This document shows, piece after piece, positions 35,688 to 45,840 of a stretch of DNA of 64,000 nt (position 1 is its first letter; every line of letters begins with the position of its first letter). Origin of the DNA: Plesiomonas sp051652165 (lineage in GTDB: Bacteria > Pseudomonadota > Gammaproteobacteria > Enterobacterales > CAMTGL01); assembly GCF_051652165.1 (NCBI RefSeq), contig NZ_JBOFTR010000003.1, positions 211,461 to 275,460 on the forward strand. Direction: 5' to 3'. The position numbers and the translations under genes were made by a program. The notes beneath the pieces were generated by a model. That model searched no databases, had not been told where the DNA came from, and was given only the letters and a program-made list of their open reading frames with translations.

Positions 35688-35726
35688 TATTATTTAGTAC
35701 ACTGTCTTGCAATACATCATGCGTAT

Positions 35727-37172
35727 TTAGGCAGTACCACCTACGGTCATCGAATCAAGTTTCAAGGTCGGTTGTCCCACACCCACAGGCATACTTTGCC
35801 CCTCTTTACCACAAACACCAACACCCTGATCGAGTTTTAAATCATTCCCTACCATAGAGACTTGTTGCATAGCTTCAATACCTGAGCCAACCAGTGTTGC
35901 CCCTTTAACTGGACGAGTAATCTGCCCATTTTCAATGAGGTAAGCTTCAGAAGCTGAAAAAACAAATTTACCAGAGGTAATGTCAACCTGACCACCACCA
36001 AAGTTTGGTGCATATAGCCCATACTCAACACTGCTAATAATTTGCTCTGGAGTTTGCTCTCCGGCCAGCATGTAAGTGTTGGTCATCCGTGGCATTGGCA
36101 GATGCGCGTATGATTCCCGACGACCATTTCCGGTTGGTGCAACCCCCATTAAACGAGCATTAAGCTTATCTTGCATATATCCTTGCAAAATACCCTCTTT
36201 AATTAGCACATTGTACTGGCCAGCAACCCCTTCATCATCAATATTGACCGATCCTCGACGGTGTGCCAGTGTGCCATCATCAACAATGGTACACAGAGGA
36301 GATGCCACCAGCTCACCTATCCGACCAGAAAATACGGACGCTTCTTTGCGGTTAAAATCGCCCTCTAGGCCATGTCCGACAGCTTCGTGCAACAGCACGC
36401 CTGGCCAACCGGCACCTAATACAACAGGCATTGTACCGGCAGGAGCAGGCGTTGCTCGTAAATTTACTAATGCTTGACGCACAGCCTCTTTTGCGTAGGC
36501 GACTGCGCGCATATCGCCATTTTCTTGCTGCATAAAGTAGCTATAGCCTGTACGTGCACCACCGCCTGCAGAGCCTCGTTCACGTAAGCCATCATGTTCC
36601 ACCAGTACACTCACGGATAAGCGCACAAGCGGGCGAATATCAGCGGCCAATGTACCATCGGTTGCAGCAACCAAGACTTCTTCATATACGGCTGTTAAGC
36701 TAGCACTAACTTCACATACCCGCGAGTCTTCAGCTCTAGCAGCTTTATCCACCTTATGCAACAGTGCGATTTTATCTTCACGGCTTAAACTGCCAAGCGG
36801 ATTAACCGGCAGATAAATACCACTGTGGCTTTGCGGTACAAAACGCTGTACTGTGCCACGCACGGTTTGTTGGGCGATTCCACGCGCGGCAAGCGCACTC
36901 TGCTGTAAGCTTGCTTGTGTGATTTGATCTGCGTAAGCAAAACCCGTTTTTTCACCACTCACCGCTCGAACACCAACACCTTTATCAATGTTATAGGATG
37001 CATCCTTAATGATGCTGTCTTCTAACACCCAGGCTTCATGGTAACTTGACTGAAAATAGAGGTCGGCATAGTCAATGTGACGTTCCGCCAGCAGGTTTAA
37101 TGTTGATTCAAGATCTTTAATCTCTAAACCAGTAGGTAATAGTAAATGCTCACTGACGGTATTCAGGCTCAT
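35727..37172 (-). CDS. tldD: Metalloprotease subunit TldD
   Basis: Catalytic subunit of TldD/E. It has 481 residues, as in E. coli. The zinc motif HEAVGH (about residue 262) with GLEGDFNRKEASVF after it is intact, and the downstream Cys expected as third ligand lies in GVGVCGKEGQ near 453. SGIEAMQQVSMVGNDLKLDQG and the GNGRRESYAHLPMPRMTNTY region are typical of TldD. It follows the nitrilase-family gene with 160 bases between. Confidence 0.97.
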   Translation of the reverse strand: MSLNTVSEHLLLPTGLEIKDLESTLNLLAERHIDYADLYFQSSYHEAWVLEDSIIKDASYNIDKGVGVRAVSGEKTGFAYADQITQASLQQSALAARGIAQQTVRGTVQRFVPQSHSGIYLPVNPLGSLSREDKIALLHKVDKAARAEDSRVCEVSASLTAVYEEVLVAATDGTLAADIRPLVRLSVSVLVEHDGLRERGSAGGGARTGYSYFMQQENGDMRAVAYAKEAVRQALVNLRATPAPAGTMPVVLGAGWPGVLLHEAVGHGLEGDFNRKEASVFSGRIGELVASPLCTIVDDGTLAHRRGSVNIDDEGVAGQYNVLIKEGILQGYMQDKLNARLMGVAPTGNGRRESYAHLPMPRMTNTYMLAGEQTPEQIISSVEYGLYAPNFGGGQVDITSGKFVFSASEAYLIENGQITRPVKGATLVGSGIEAMQQVSMVGNDLKLDQGVGVCGKEGQSMPVGVGQPTLKLDSMTVGGTA

Positions 37173-37332
37173 TGAATATACTCTTTAATTTTTTACCAAA
37201 TAGCACATTGAAAAACACATTGTTATTGGCTGCACATCGCATTAGGAAATCTAAGCAACCATACAACATACTTAATAGGAGAGTTAGTGCAAAATATTAT
37301 CTCAAGACTATGAGTATACTTTTTATTTTGCG

Positions 37333-38187
37333 CTACTTAATTGGGTCTGCGCTATTTCGAAATTGAGTTTGAAAACGGTTATGTTGATGCACAGGCATAC
37401 GGCGGCGTAATACGGGCAGTAAAGAGATATCAACACATGCTTGTAGTGGCGCAACGCGCTCTGGCTGTTCTGCCACAATCATTCCCCACGGATCAACAAC
37501 CATACTATGACCCCAAGTGTGCCTTGAAGGTGAGTGCCCACCAACTTGAGCAGCCGCCAACACCCAACACTGATTCTCAATAGCTCTAGCACGTAAAAGT
37601 ACTTCCCAATGCGCTTCGCCTGTCATGGTGGTAAAGGCTGATGGAATTACTAAAACTTCAGCACCTAGCTCGCGTAAACGTTGGTATAATCCTGGAAAAC
37701 GTAAATCATAGCAGATAGATAGGCCCAATTTACCAACAGGTGAGTCAACGACTTGCAAGTGTTGGCCATGTTGATAAATATCAGATTCACGATAATGCCC
37801 CTGCTGATCAGCAATTTCCACATCAAACAGATGAATTTTGTCATACCGTGCTTGAATATGGCCAATATTATCAAATAATAACGTACTGCTTGTAAGATGA
37901 TGGGTATGCTCGGCCTGATACAGTGGCATTGATCCTACGAGTAACCATTTGTTATAACGTTGCGCCAGGGTAGCCAATGTTTGCTGTAAACGCCCTTCAC
38001 CTTGTTTTTCGGCATGGCCACGATAGGCAATGGCATCAGAAAACAGCAACGCATTTTCTGGCAATACGACTAGCTTTACAGACTCATCGAGTTGTTTAAG
38101 TTGCCCTTCTATTTGCAATAGGTTTAGTTGAATATCATTGCCACTGCATAATTGTAAAAGGGCGATATTAGGTTTGCGCGCGTCCAT
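37333..38187 (-). CDS. Carbon-nitrogen hydrolase (nitrilase superfamily, Nit-like)
   Basis: Cytoplasmic amidase of the Nit/omega-amidase group; bacterial members of this type include deaminated-glutathione amidase. It has 284 residues. The catalytic triad is visible: Glu in VLPENALLF (about residue 44), Lys in RYDKIHLFDVE (about 112) and Cys in LSICYDLRFPGLYQ (about 154). The start overlaps yhdP by one base. This gene between yhdP and tldD is common in gammaproteobacteria. The exact substrate is not known from sequence. Confidence 0.9.
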   Translation of the reverse strand: MDARKPNIALLQLCSGNDIQLNLLQIEGQLKQLDESVKLVVLPENALLFSDAIAYRGHAEKQGEGRLQQTLATLAQRYNKWLLVGSMPLYQAEHTHHLTSSTLLFDNIGHIQARYDKIHLFDVEIADQQGHYRESDIYQHGQHLQVVDSPVGKLGLSICYDLRFPGLYQRLRELGAEVLVIPSAFTTMTGEAHWEVLLRARAIENQCWVLAAAQVGGHSPSRHTWGHSMVVDPWGMIVAEQPERVAPLQACVDISLLPVLRRRMPVHQHNRFQTQFRNSADPIK

Positions 38188-41100
38188 CAGAAACTTCCTT
38201 TTTCTATACGCTGTGTCTCTTTAATCACCGGGTTATCTACACTACCGCCAAGATGGTAACGTAATAACGAGATTTTGCTCCATAATGGAGATAACACCTG
38301 TGATGCTGTAAATAACGCAAGACCTGCAACAGGGTTTACCACAAACGCAGTAGCAACCGAAAGCCCTGCACCTAACTCAGGTGCGATAAGGGCTTCCATA
38401 TTTAGCGTTCGTTGCATCAAATTTACTGATCCTTTTAACGCAATATCTGCAAGCAGACCATCAATTAATAGGTTATCTGTTTTTAGTATACCCTGATTAA
38501 TCACTGCGTTACCGGTTATCTTGTCGTAGAAAAACCCTTCTTGAAAGGCATCACTAAAATCGAGTTTTAATTTACGCAGAAGGGAGTCTGTACTGATCAA
38601 GCGCAACACTTGTCCTGTTCTTCCACCAATATCTGCAATCATACCTTTACGCATATTTAGTGCTACCGTTCCAGAAAGTGAAGGCGATAGCAATTGCCAT
38701 GGTGCACCCGCTGCACGTAAATCAGCTTTAATATCTGTTGCAGTATCCCGTAAAGGAATCGCAATCCCCAATGCGGCTAACATAGTAGAAAAATTATCGG
38801 TTCGTAAGTGTGCTTGCAGCTCTGTTGACTCATTGCCTATCGCACTACGCGCCCAACGTCCCTTGAGTGTTATCTTGCCAAAACCACTATCAATAAGACC
38901 GTTTGACAATAAAACCTGCTCTGCTGATGGTGTGATATCTGCTTGAATTTGCTTAAAATAGTGTTGATTTAACCAACAGTTACTGCAGCGTAACTGCATT
39001 GCTGGCCACTGATTGAAATTGATATCTGAAGCAGCGTTATTGATTGCATTGTTAACATTTTGTTGATTAGGCTGATTTGCAGGATACTGAGATGACATCT
39101 GCGAAGAAGATCTCAATTCAGGATCAATCGGCTCAGGATCAAAATAAAAATATGATAGATTCAATAACCATGGGGATTTTGCACTGATAATTGCATGCCC
39201 ACGAATTTGTTGACCATAAGCGTTTAATTGGTATGTTTTACCGCTTGATTGCCCATTCACCAAGAGATCTGTCCATTTTTGCTCTGCCAATTTGAGTGTT
39301 GCCACATTAACTTTCAAATACTCTGGCAAGAAAGGCTGTATCTGCGGACTCAGACTTCTGTGGTTATTTACAGAGCTTAAAGGGTTAACATTCAATAAAC
39401 GCAACCAACCATCAGCATCAATTTCAGGCACATTCACAACCAATGTTGTACGCGCGGATGGATTGACCTTTGAAGTGCTCTTACCAAGGATAAGGCTGGC
39501 TTTACGTAGCTCAACACGTTTATCAAGCTGCCACTCCCCTTGAAACGCAGCTAATGCACCAAGTTGTGCTTTCACTACCAGTTGTTGCAAATTCCCCTTC
39601 GCTTCGGCTTGCCAGTTTGCTGCACGCCATGCTGCTGGACCAAACGGAGCGGGTAACGCACTGCGTACCTGAGCAGTACTGCCTTGCAGTTTAACGTGAT
39701 AATCTGCCCCACCTTGTGCTGGTAATGTAATATTAACATGCCCTTTCCAGGGTAAATGCCCCCCTAATTTTGACCAGATAGGAGAGGGGTACGGGCGCAT
39801 CAATGCTGACGCTGCCCAGTTTCCTGCCAGATCAACACCAATATGATAACGGTTATTTTGCTGCTGAGTCATAAAACTGAGCGTCATTGGCTGCTGCCAC
39901 AACGTAGCGGTCAGTGGGCCACTTGTTAGAGTGCCATTATCAAACCGAAAATAACCTTTCACGGAGTCTAATGGTAAATTCAATGCTTTTAGGCGTAATT
40001 GATTATCAGGCAACTCAATTTGACCTTTAGCATCAGCAGCTGCACCATTGAGTGGAATAGCTAACGCTAGTGCACCTTTAACTAAGCCATGGATCTCAAT
40101 TTCTGATAATGCCGATCCTACAGAATGACGCAGTGGTGATTGCGTCAGGTAGTGCTGAACATCGGGTGCATTGCCTTGTACATTGGCAGCAATGTTTAAT
40201 ATCGCATCTGCCCGCAATGGTATAATGCTTGCCGCAATTTTTGTTGCTGTTGCTGCCCCTAAACGCGCATGTGGGCTGTTCATCAACAAGCGATCATTTT
40301 CAAATAGCAGATCAATATTTAAGTCAGTCAGTGGTAACCAATGCGGATCAAACGCAAACGTAGCATGGCGTACAGGCACTTTAACCTGAAATACACCGTT
40401 GTTTTGTTTATAAGGAAATTGTAAGGGATTACCTGCCCACAACAGTGATGCGCCTGTTACCTGCCCCGCTTTAAGTGTGGGGGTTAAATAAGAGGTTAGC
40501 CCTTTTCCCATTAGAGCATGTGGGTAATAGCGCCACGCTTGTGCTGCTTGATTTAAGTTAATTCCTGCAAGAATACTGAGCCATGGCGGTTGTTTATTTG
40601 GCCAATTGAGGCGAAATTGCCCGTTAAACTGCAAATAAGGGGTGCGTAAATCAGTTTGTGAGCTCCATACAGACCAGCCTTGTTCATCAGATTGCAGATC
40701 AAGCGTGAGTCTACTGTTGCGCAAAGTAATAGGTTCAGGAAATTGCTTAGGATAGCTAAATTGAGCATTTGCTGTATGAAGTTGCAGTTGCGATCTTGCC
40801 AATGAGCCTTGCCAGTGACCCGATACAGCACTGATCCCTGGCCACGCTTCCCATTGTTGCCAAGCTAAATGGCTAAACTGTATGTTGCCACTAACCAGTG
40901 CAGGGTTTGCCCTTGGTAAACTCAATTGCACCTGATTTATCTGCCCACGTGGTGAGAGGTGTTGTAGCAGTTGAGCAGTAGGTTTACTCAACATTGACAT
41001 AAATGACAAAAATGGGGTGATCCGCGCCAGATCAAGCGCACCAGATTGCAAAGTAAACTGTGTTGGGCTCAGTGAAAACGAAAGTGAGCTTAATGGCCAG

Positions 41101-42062
41101 CGTATACCATCAGAAGTTAACGCTAAATCAGGGATCTGCGCTTGTAATATCCCCCCCTCACGGCGGATATTCATCTGTAAAAGCGAAAAGCCCAATGTAT
41201 GCTGTTCGGCAGCATCACTCCAGTGGCTTTGGCCATCATTCAACTGAACAACGCCTTGCTGAATATCATTATTTGCAATATCTAACCAGATCGAGGCGCT
41301 CACTTGTGCTGAACGCAACCCCGTGACATTTTCAATATTCTCAGTTAGCCATGGCTGAATATTAAGCTGTTTTCCTTGCAGATAAATTTGTCCATTTGCT
41401 AATCGGCGCTCGCCATCTTGTAAATCAAGCCGTAAATCAAGTTGGCCATAAGTGTGGTTATTGCCCTGCAGTACAATCACGCCTTCTGCCTGGTGCCGTG
41501 TTTTACGGTTTAACCAGCGCAATTGCTCTACATCCAAGCGAATATGTTCTCCGTTTGGGCTTAAAAAGGCTAACTGGCTATTACGCAGATCAAAGCGAGT
41601 CAACTGCTCAAATACCAAATCACCAATACGTTGTAATTGCGCAGTATCTGTTGGCTGACTTTGCTCAAAGGTGCGCCCATCAAGCGTCGCATTGAGATTA
41701 ATATCTGCATTGGAAAAGGTCAGCTCATTAAATTGCCAACGCCGTTGCCAAAGTGATTGCCACACATTAACTTGTAGCCTCATCTGGCCAACATCGGCAT
41801 GTAAAGTGGGTGTAACTAAACTGATATCATCAAGAATTAATTGTGGCCCACCATGCTTCCAACGCGCAGAGAGTTGCCCGATTTGCAGTGGCAAATGACT
41901 GACTTTTTGTAAGTGTGCAACAATGGGTGAACGCCAATGGTTAATGTAAGGCAGGGAAAAACGTAACGCGCTCAGTAATAAGGCGAATACAATAACTACA
42001 CCCGCTACAGTGTATAATCCAAGCGCGGATCGTGTTCGTTGCTTCACAGCAAGCTCCGTCAC
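38187..42062 (-). CDS. yhdP: AsmA-like phospholipid transport protein YhdP
   Basis: Very long inner-membrane-anchored protein of the AsmA/VPS13-like group that helps move phospholipids to the outer membrane, redundant with TamB and YdbH in E. coli. It has 1291 residues, against 1266. One N-terminal transmembrane helix (about 14-32) is followed by repeating beta-rich units forming a hydrophobic groove, then the AsmA_2-type C-terminal part with NMRKGMIADIGGRTGQVLRL and GSVNLMQRTLNMEALIAPELGAG. It overlaps rng by 4 bases and the nitrilase gene by one. Confidence 0.94.
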   Translation of the reverse strand: MTELAVKQRTRSALGLYTVAGVVIVFALLLSALRFSLPYINHWRSPIVAHLQKVSHLPLQIGQLSARWKHGGPQLILDDISLVTPTLHADVGQMRLQVNVWQSLWQRRWQFNELTFSNADINLNATLDGRTFEQSQPTDTAQLQRIGDLVFEQLTRFDLRNSQLAFLSPNGEHIRLDVEQLRWLNRKTRHQAEGVIVLQGNNHTYGQLDLRLDLQDGERRLANGQIYLQGKQLNIQPWLTENIENVTGLRSAQVSASIWLDIANNDIQQGVVQLNDGQSHWSDAAEQHTLGFSLLQMNIRREGGILQAQIPDLALTSDGIRWPLSSLSFSLSPTQFTLQSGALDLARITPFLSFMSMLSKPTAQLLQHLSPRGQINQVQLSLPRANPALVSGNIQFSHLAWQQWEAWPGISAVSGHWQGSLARSQLQLHTANAQFSYPKQFPEPITLRNSRLTLDLQSDEQGWSVWSSQTDLRTPYLQFNGQFRLNWPNKQPPWLSILAGINLNQAAQAWRYYPHALMGKGLTSYLTPTLKAGQVTGASLLWAGNPLQFPYKQNNGVFQVKVPVRHATFAFDPHWLPLTDLNIDLLFENDRLLMNSPHARLGAATATKIAASIIPLRADAILNIAANVQGNAPDVQHYLTQSPLRHSVGSALSEIEIHGLVKGALALAIPLNGAAADAKGQIELPDNQLRLKALNLPLDSVKGYFRFDNGTLTSGPLTATLWQQPMTLSFMTQQQNNRYHIGVDLAGNWAASALMRPYPSPIWSKLGGHLPWKGHVNITLPAQGGADYHVKLQGSTAQVRSALPAPFGPAAWRAANWQAEAKGNLQQLVVKAQLGALAAFQGEWQLDKRVELRKASLILGKSTSKVNPSARTTLVVNVPEIDADGWLRLLNVNPLSSVNNHRSLSPQIQPFLPEYLKVNVATLKLAEQKWTDLLVNGQSSGKTYQLNAYGQQIRGHAIISAKSPWLLNLSYFYFDPEPIDPELRSSSQMSSQYPANQPNQQNVNNAINNAASDINFNQWPAMQLRCSNCWLNQHYFKQIQADITPSAEQVLLSNGLIDSGFGKITLKGRWARSAIGNESTELQAHLRTDNFSTMLAALGIAIPLRDTATDIKADLRAAGAPWQLLSPSLSGTVALNMRKGMIADIGGRTGQVLRLISTDSLLRKLKLDFSDAFQEGFFYDKITGNAVINQGILKTDNLLIDGLLADIALKGSVNLMQRTLNMEALIAPELGAGLSVATAFVVNPVAGLALFTASQVLSPLWSKISLLRYHLGGSVDNPVIKETQRIEKGSF

Positions 42063-43528
42063 ATCATGACGACATCAAATTGTTCTTGATTATACAAAGG
42101 CTCAGTCTGAATTTTGACCTGTTTACCAATGAATAACTCTAACTCTGCCAGCGCATGAAACTCATCGCCACGCAGTACTTCACCTACTGTTGCAGAGGTA
42201 TATACTAAAAATTTATCTGCATCATAAGCATGGTGAACCCGTACAATTTCACGCAAGATCTCATAACAGACACTTTCCACTGTTTTTACTGTACCACGCC
42301 CCTGGCAAGTTGGGCATTCACCACACAACACATGCTCTAAACTTTCACGGGTGCGCTTACGCGTCATCTCAACCAGACCTAGCTGAGTAAAGCCATTAAT
42401 ATTGGTTTTTACTCGATCTTTACTCAAAGCTTGCTCTAACGAACTCAATACACGTCGGCGATGTTCATCACTGGTCATATCGATAAAATCAATAATGATA
42501 ATACCGCCTAAATTACGTAACCGTAGCTGGCGAGCAATGGCTTGTGTTGCCTCAACATTGGTATTAAAGATAGTCTCTTCAAGATTACGGTGGCCGACAA
42601 AAGCACCGGTATTGATATCAATGGTTGTCATTGCTTCGGTTTGATCAATAATCAGGTAGCCCCCCGATTTCAGTTGTACTTTGCGATCAAGTACCCGCTG
42701 GATCTCATTTTCGATATCAAACAGATCAAAAATTGGCTGACGACCACTGTATAGCTCGAATTTACTTGTCAATTGTGGCACATATTCGCGAGTAAACTCG
42801 GTTAAAACATCAAAGGTTTGGCGAGAATCAACACGAATACGATCAAGCTCAGTTCCCACAAAATCACGCAAAATACGCTGGCCAATGGCTAATTCACCGT
42901 ATAACGTGCTGCGGCTGCCCAAGCGAGTTTTTCGCTCAAGCACTTTACTCCACAAGCGGCGTAAAAAAGCGGCATCTTGTTCTAGCTCACTAGCCCCTAT
43001 TCCTTCAGCAGCGGTGCGAATGATAAAGCCACCGAGATCGTCACAATATGCGCTTACAATTGATTTTAAGCGATCACGCTCATTTTCACTTTCAATTCGC
43101 TGCGAAACACCCACATGACTGGCACCCGGCATAAAAACCAGATAGCGCGAAGGCAGTGTAATATCGGTAGTCAGGCGAGCACCCTTAGTGCCTAGTGGGT
43201 CTTTCACCACTTGCACCATCAGGTCTTGCCCCTGACGCACGAGTTCAGAAATATCACGCACTCGAAACTGTTTTTGCTCATTATCTGCTACACACTCTGT
43301 GTGTGGCACAATATCCGAGGCATGCAAAAAAGCGGCTTTATCTAAACCGATATCAACAAATGCTGCCTGCATACCGGGTAGTACACGGCTAATTTTCCCT
43401 TTATAAATATTGCCAACAATGCCACGTTTGGCTTCGCGTTCAATATGAACTTCTTGTAATACGCCACCCTCTATCATTGCGACACGGGTTTCACTTGGCG
43501 TAACATTAATTAATAGTTCAGCCGTCAT
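42059..43528 (-). CDS. rng: Ribonuclease G
   Basis: Endoribonuclease that matures the 5' end of 16S rRNA and cleaves some mRNAs; paralogue of the RNase E catalytic half. It has 489 residues, as in E. coli. The S1 RNA-binding domain (about 37-125) precedes the 5'-sensor and DNase I-like domains, where IIIIDFIDMT (about 345) carries a catalytic Asp. The zinc-link region reads CGECPTCQGRGTV (about 405). It sits between maf and yhdP in the mre-maf-rng-yhdP order seen in E. coli. Confidence 0.97.
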   Translation of the reverse strand: MTAELLINVTPSETRVAMIEGGVLQEVHIEREAKRGIVGNIYKGKISRVLPGMQAAFVDIGLDKAAFLHASDIVPHTECVADNEQKQFRVRDISELVRQGQDLMVQVVKDPLGTKGARLTTDITLPSRYLVFMPGASHVGVSQRIESENERDRLKSIVSAYCDDLGGFIIRTAAEGIGASELEQDAAFLRRLWSKVLERKTRLGSRSTLYGELAIGQRILRDFVGTELDRIRVDSRQTFDVLTEFTREYVPQLTSKFELYSGRQPIFDLFDIENEIQRVLDRKVQLKSGGYLIIDQTEAMTTIDINTGAFVGHRNLEETIFNTNVEATQAIARQLRLRNLGGIIIIDFIDMTSDEHRRRVLSSLEQALSKDRVKTNINGFTQLGLVEMTRKRTRESLEHVLCGECPTCQGRGTVKTVESVCYEILREIVRVHHAYDADKFLVYTSATVGEVLRGDEFHALAELELFIGKQVKIQTEPLYNQEQFDVVMM

Positions 43529-43587
43529 GGTAATTCCTCAACTCTTATCTTGTTTGCTTCCGCTTCGCATGATGGCGACGTTGAGTA

Positions 43588-44151
43588 TTAACGCTTCACG
43601 TCAAAACAAGCTAGCAACTGATCGGTTTCCATTAAGGGTAAGCCCATCACAGCATGGTAACTGCCTGATAGATGGGCAACAAAGCGCCCACCTAATCCCT
43701 GAATGCCATAAGCACCCGCTTTATCTGCAGGTTCGCCTGATGCAATATAGTGCGCGATTTCTGTCTCGGTTAATGCCCGAAATGTCACATCGGTTATCAC
43801 ACAGCAATCCACTATTTTCTGGCGATTAGCAACAGCAACCGCCGTCATTACCTGATGTGTTTTATCAGATAATGCGCGTAGCATAGCGGCTGCATGTTCA
43901 GCATTACATGGTTTTTCAAGCACCTGTTGTTCTAATACCACAATAGTATCTGCACCAATAACTGGATAGTCATTCGGTGCGATAGCAACTCCTGCAAGTG
44001 CTTTCTCTTTTGCTAACCGTACCACATATTCTTGCGGCGATTCAGAAAAGTCATAAATCTCAGGAACATCAGGGCGTAAAACAGTAAATTCTGTGGCTAA
44101 CAATGCCAGTAATTCGTGGCGACGGGGTGAACCTGATGCTAAGTAAATCAT
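43588..44151 (-). CDS. yhdE: Maf-like dTTP/UTP pyrophosphatase (YhdE)
   Basis: Nucleotide-cleaning enzyme of the Maf family; the YhdE subfamily hydrolyses dTTP, UTP and some modified pyrimidine triphosphates. It has 187 residues. The phosphate-binding ASGSPRRHELL (about 5-15), GADTIVV (about 68) and DKAGAYGIQGLG (about 142-153) are all present. It lies between mreD and rng, the YhdE position rather than that of YceF. The assignment to this subfamily rests partly on context. Confidence 0.94.
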   Translation of the reverse strand: MIYLASGSPRRHELLALLATEFTVLRPDVPEIYDFSESPQEYVVRLAKEKALAGVAIAPNDYPVIGADTIVVLEQQVLEKPCNAEHAAAMLRALSDKTHQVMTAVAVANRQKIVDCCVITDVTFRALTETEIAHYIASGEPADKAGAYGIQGLGGRFVAHLSGSYHAVMGLPLMETDQLLACFDVKR

Positions 44152-44159
44152 AATACCTC

Positions 44160-44648
44160 TTAGCGTACGCTACATTGACGACGTACTTTTCGCAGCAGTA
44201 AAAACAACCACGGCCACAAAACCCCACTGACAACGCAACCCCATAACATTTCTGGCCGAAATTGTACTGCGGAGACCAAAAACTCAGCCCAAAAAATCAG
44301 AAGTTTACAGGCTAACGTGAGCATTAAGACAACGAATGCTTGTTGCCATAACGCTAAGTTACGCAGTAGTTGGAAATTAAACGCTACCACATAAGAGAGC
44401 AGTGATAAGGCCAGCGCATGTACACCTAATGTTGAGCCTTGAGACAAATCCCACAAAACGCCCACTAAAAATGCACTCCCTACATTAACCCGATGAGGGA
44501 GTGCAACGACCCAATAAATAAGCACCAATGCTAACCACGAAGGCCGTAGTGCATCGAGTTCCAGTGGCCATGGCATCATCTGTAAAACAAGTGCAACTAA
44601 AAATGATAAGGCGATAATCACTCGCCCACGTGCACGGTAAAAACTCAC
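44160..44648 (-). CDS. mreD: Rod-shape determining protein MreD
   Basis: Integral membrane protein of the elongasome, regulating RodA-PBP2 with MreC. It has 162 residues, as in E. coli, and about five hydrophobic helices. The PWPLELDALRPSWLALVLIYWVVALPHRVNVG segment (about 27-58, in pieces) and GVLWDLSQGSTLGVHALALS (about 64-83) are typical. It overlaps mreC by 4 bases. Confidence 0.95.
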   Translation of the reverse strand: MSFYRARGRVIIALSFLVALVLQMMPWPLELDALRPSWLALVLIYWVVALPHRVNVGSAFLVGVLWDLSQGSTLGVHALALSLLSYVVAFNFQLLRNLALWQQAFVVLMLTLACKLLIFWAEFLVSAVQFRPEMLWGCVVSGVLWPWLFLLLRKVRRQCSVR

Positions 44649-45778
44649 TGTACTTTCCTCGGCGCTAAAGATGTTGGTGTTGCTGCTACTGCCGGTGGAG
44701 TATTCGTACTCATCTGCCCTTGTGCAGGTATTTTTTTCACTGGCAAATTTGTTGAACTCACTGCCGGTGTTATTGGCGATGTTACCATGGGTATAGTGGC
44801 TGAGTTCACAGCCCCTACCATTGCCGAGTGTCCAGCAGGCATCGGCTGTGCTTCTGTTGCTGCACTTGCCGGTGTGGGTAACGGCGGCAAAATATCGGGT
44901 AAACGCTCACGAGCGGCAGCACGAACATCATCGGCCGTAGGCGGCGGTGTTGTTTCACTTTTATTTGGCCAGAGCAATAATAAATAACGTAGGCGCTCTA
45001 GTTGTGCCGTTGGGGTCACACTGACAGATGCAAACGCACTTTGGCCATCAACTTCAAACGCTTTCACAATCCCAACTGGGTATCCTTCCGGAAAACGGCC
45101 ACCTAATCCTGATGTGACTAACATATCACCCGCACGAATATCCGTAGAGCTTGGAATATGCTCAAGTTGTAACTCATCACGTTGACCCGTACCGCTTGCA
45201 ATTACGCGAATATCATTACGCAACACTTGCACAGGGATTGCATGTGTTGCATCAGAGATCAGTAGCACACGGCTAGAAATTTTACCGACAGAGATAACTT
45301 GCCCAACAACGCCTTTATCACTGATTACCGGTTGCCCAATATACACACCTTGGTCAGAGCCTTTATCAATAACCACTTGATGGCTATAAGGATCAGTATC
45401 TGCTGTTAATACTTGAGTGACCATTTTGCGCTCATCACTGCGTAATGGTGATCCAAGTAGCTCACGCAGCCGTTTATTTTCGTGTTTAAATTGACTGAGC
45501 ATGAGCAAATCGCTGTTTTTACGCAACAATTCTTGGTGCAATGCACGATTTTCAAGGATCAAACGATCTTTGGTTTCTAAACGTGCAGATAAGGTATCAA
45601 GCAGTTGACGTGGGGAGTTAGCAAGATAGTGTAATGGGCTGACTAACGTGTCTAATGAGGAGCGAACACTGCTAAAGGTGATCACTCGGCTATCCATAAT
45701 CAATAAACTGATTGAGGCGAGAATAGCAAGGAAAAGACGAAGTTGTAGGGATGAGCCCCGACCAAAAATCGGTTTCAT
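44645..45778 (-). CDS. mreC: Rod-shape determining protein MreC
   Basis: Periplasmic elongasome scaffold that activates PBP2-RodA. It has 377 residues. One N-terminal membrane helix (about 12-30) is followed by a coiled coil (about 65-105) and the beta-domain with TQVLTADTDPYSHQVVIDKGSDQGVYIGQPVI (in pieces). After about residue 290 there is a Pro/Ala/Thr-rich, probably disordered tail of some 85 residues. It is 62 bases downstream of mreB, with a stem-loop between. Confidence 0.96.
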   Translation of the reverse strand: MKPIFGRGSSLQLRLFLAILASISLLIMDSRVITFSSVRSSLDTLVSPLHYLANSPRQLLDTLSARLETKDRLILENRALHQELLRKNSDLLMLSQFKHENKRLRELLGSPLRSDERKMVTQVLTADTDPYSHQVVIDKGSDQGVYIGQPVISDKGVVGQVISVGKISSRVLLISDATHAIPVQVLRNDIRVIASGTGQRDELQLEHIPSSTDIRAGDMLVTSGLGGRFPEGYPVGIVKAFEVDGQSAFASVSVTPTAQLERLRYLLLLWPNKSETTPPPTADDVRAAARERLPDILPPLPTPASAATEAQPMPAGHSAMVGAVNSATIPMVTSPITPAVSSTNLPVKKIPAQGQMSTNTPPAVAATPTSLAPRKVQ

Positions 45779-45806
45779 GATGTTGTATTAACCCTCGGTA
45801 TGCAGA

Positions 45807-45829
45807 GGGTGGCAACGCACTTGCCACCC
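45807..45829 (-). other. Stem-loop between mreB and mreC
   Basis: GGGTGGCAA, loop of 5, TTGCCACCC: a perfect 9-bp GC-rich stem in the mreB-mreC gap. No U-run follows, so complete termination is unlikely. It may lower mreCD read-through relative to mreB, or protect the mreB 3' end. Confidence 0.6.
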
Positions 45830-45840
45830 GATAACTCGGC

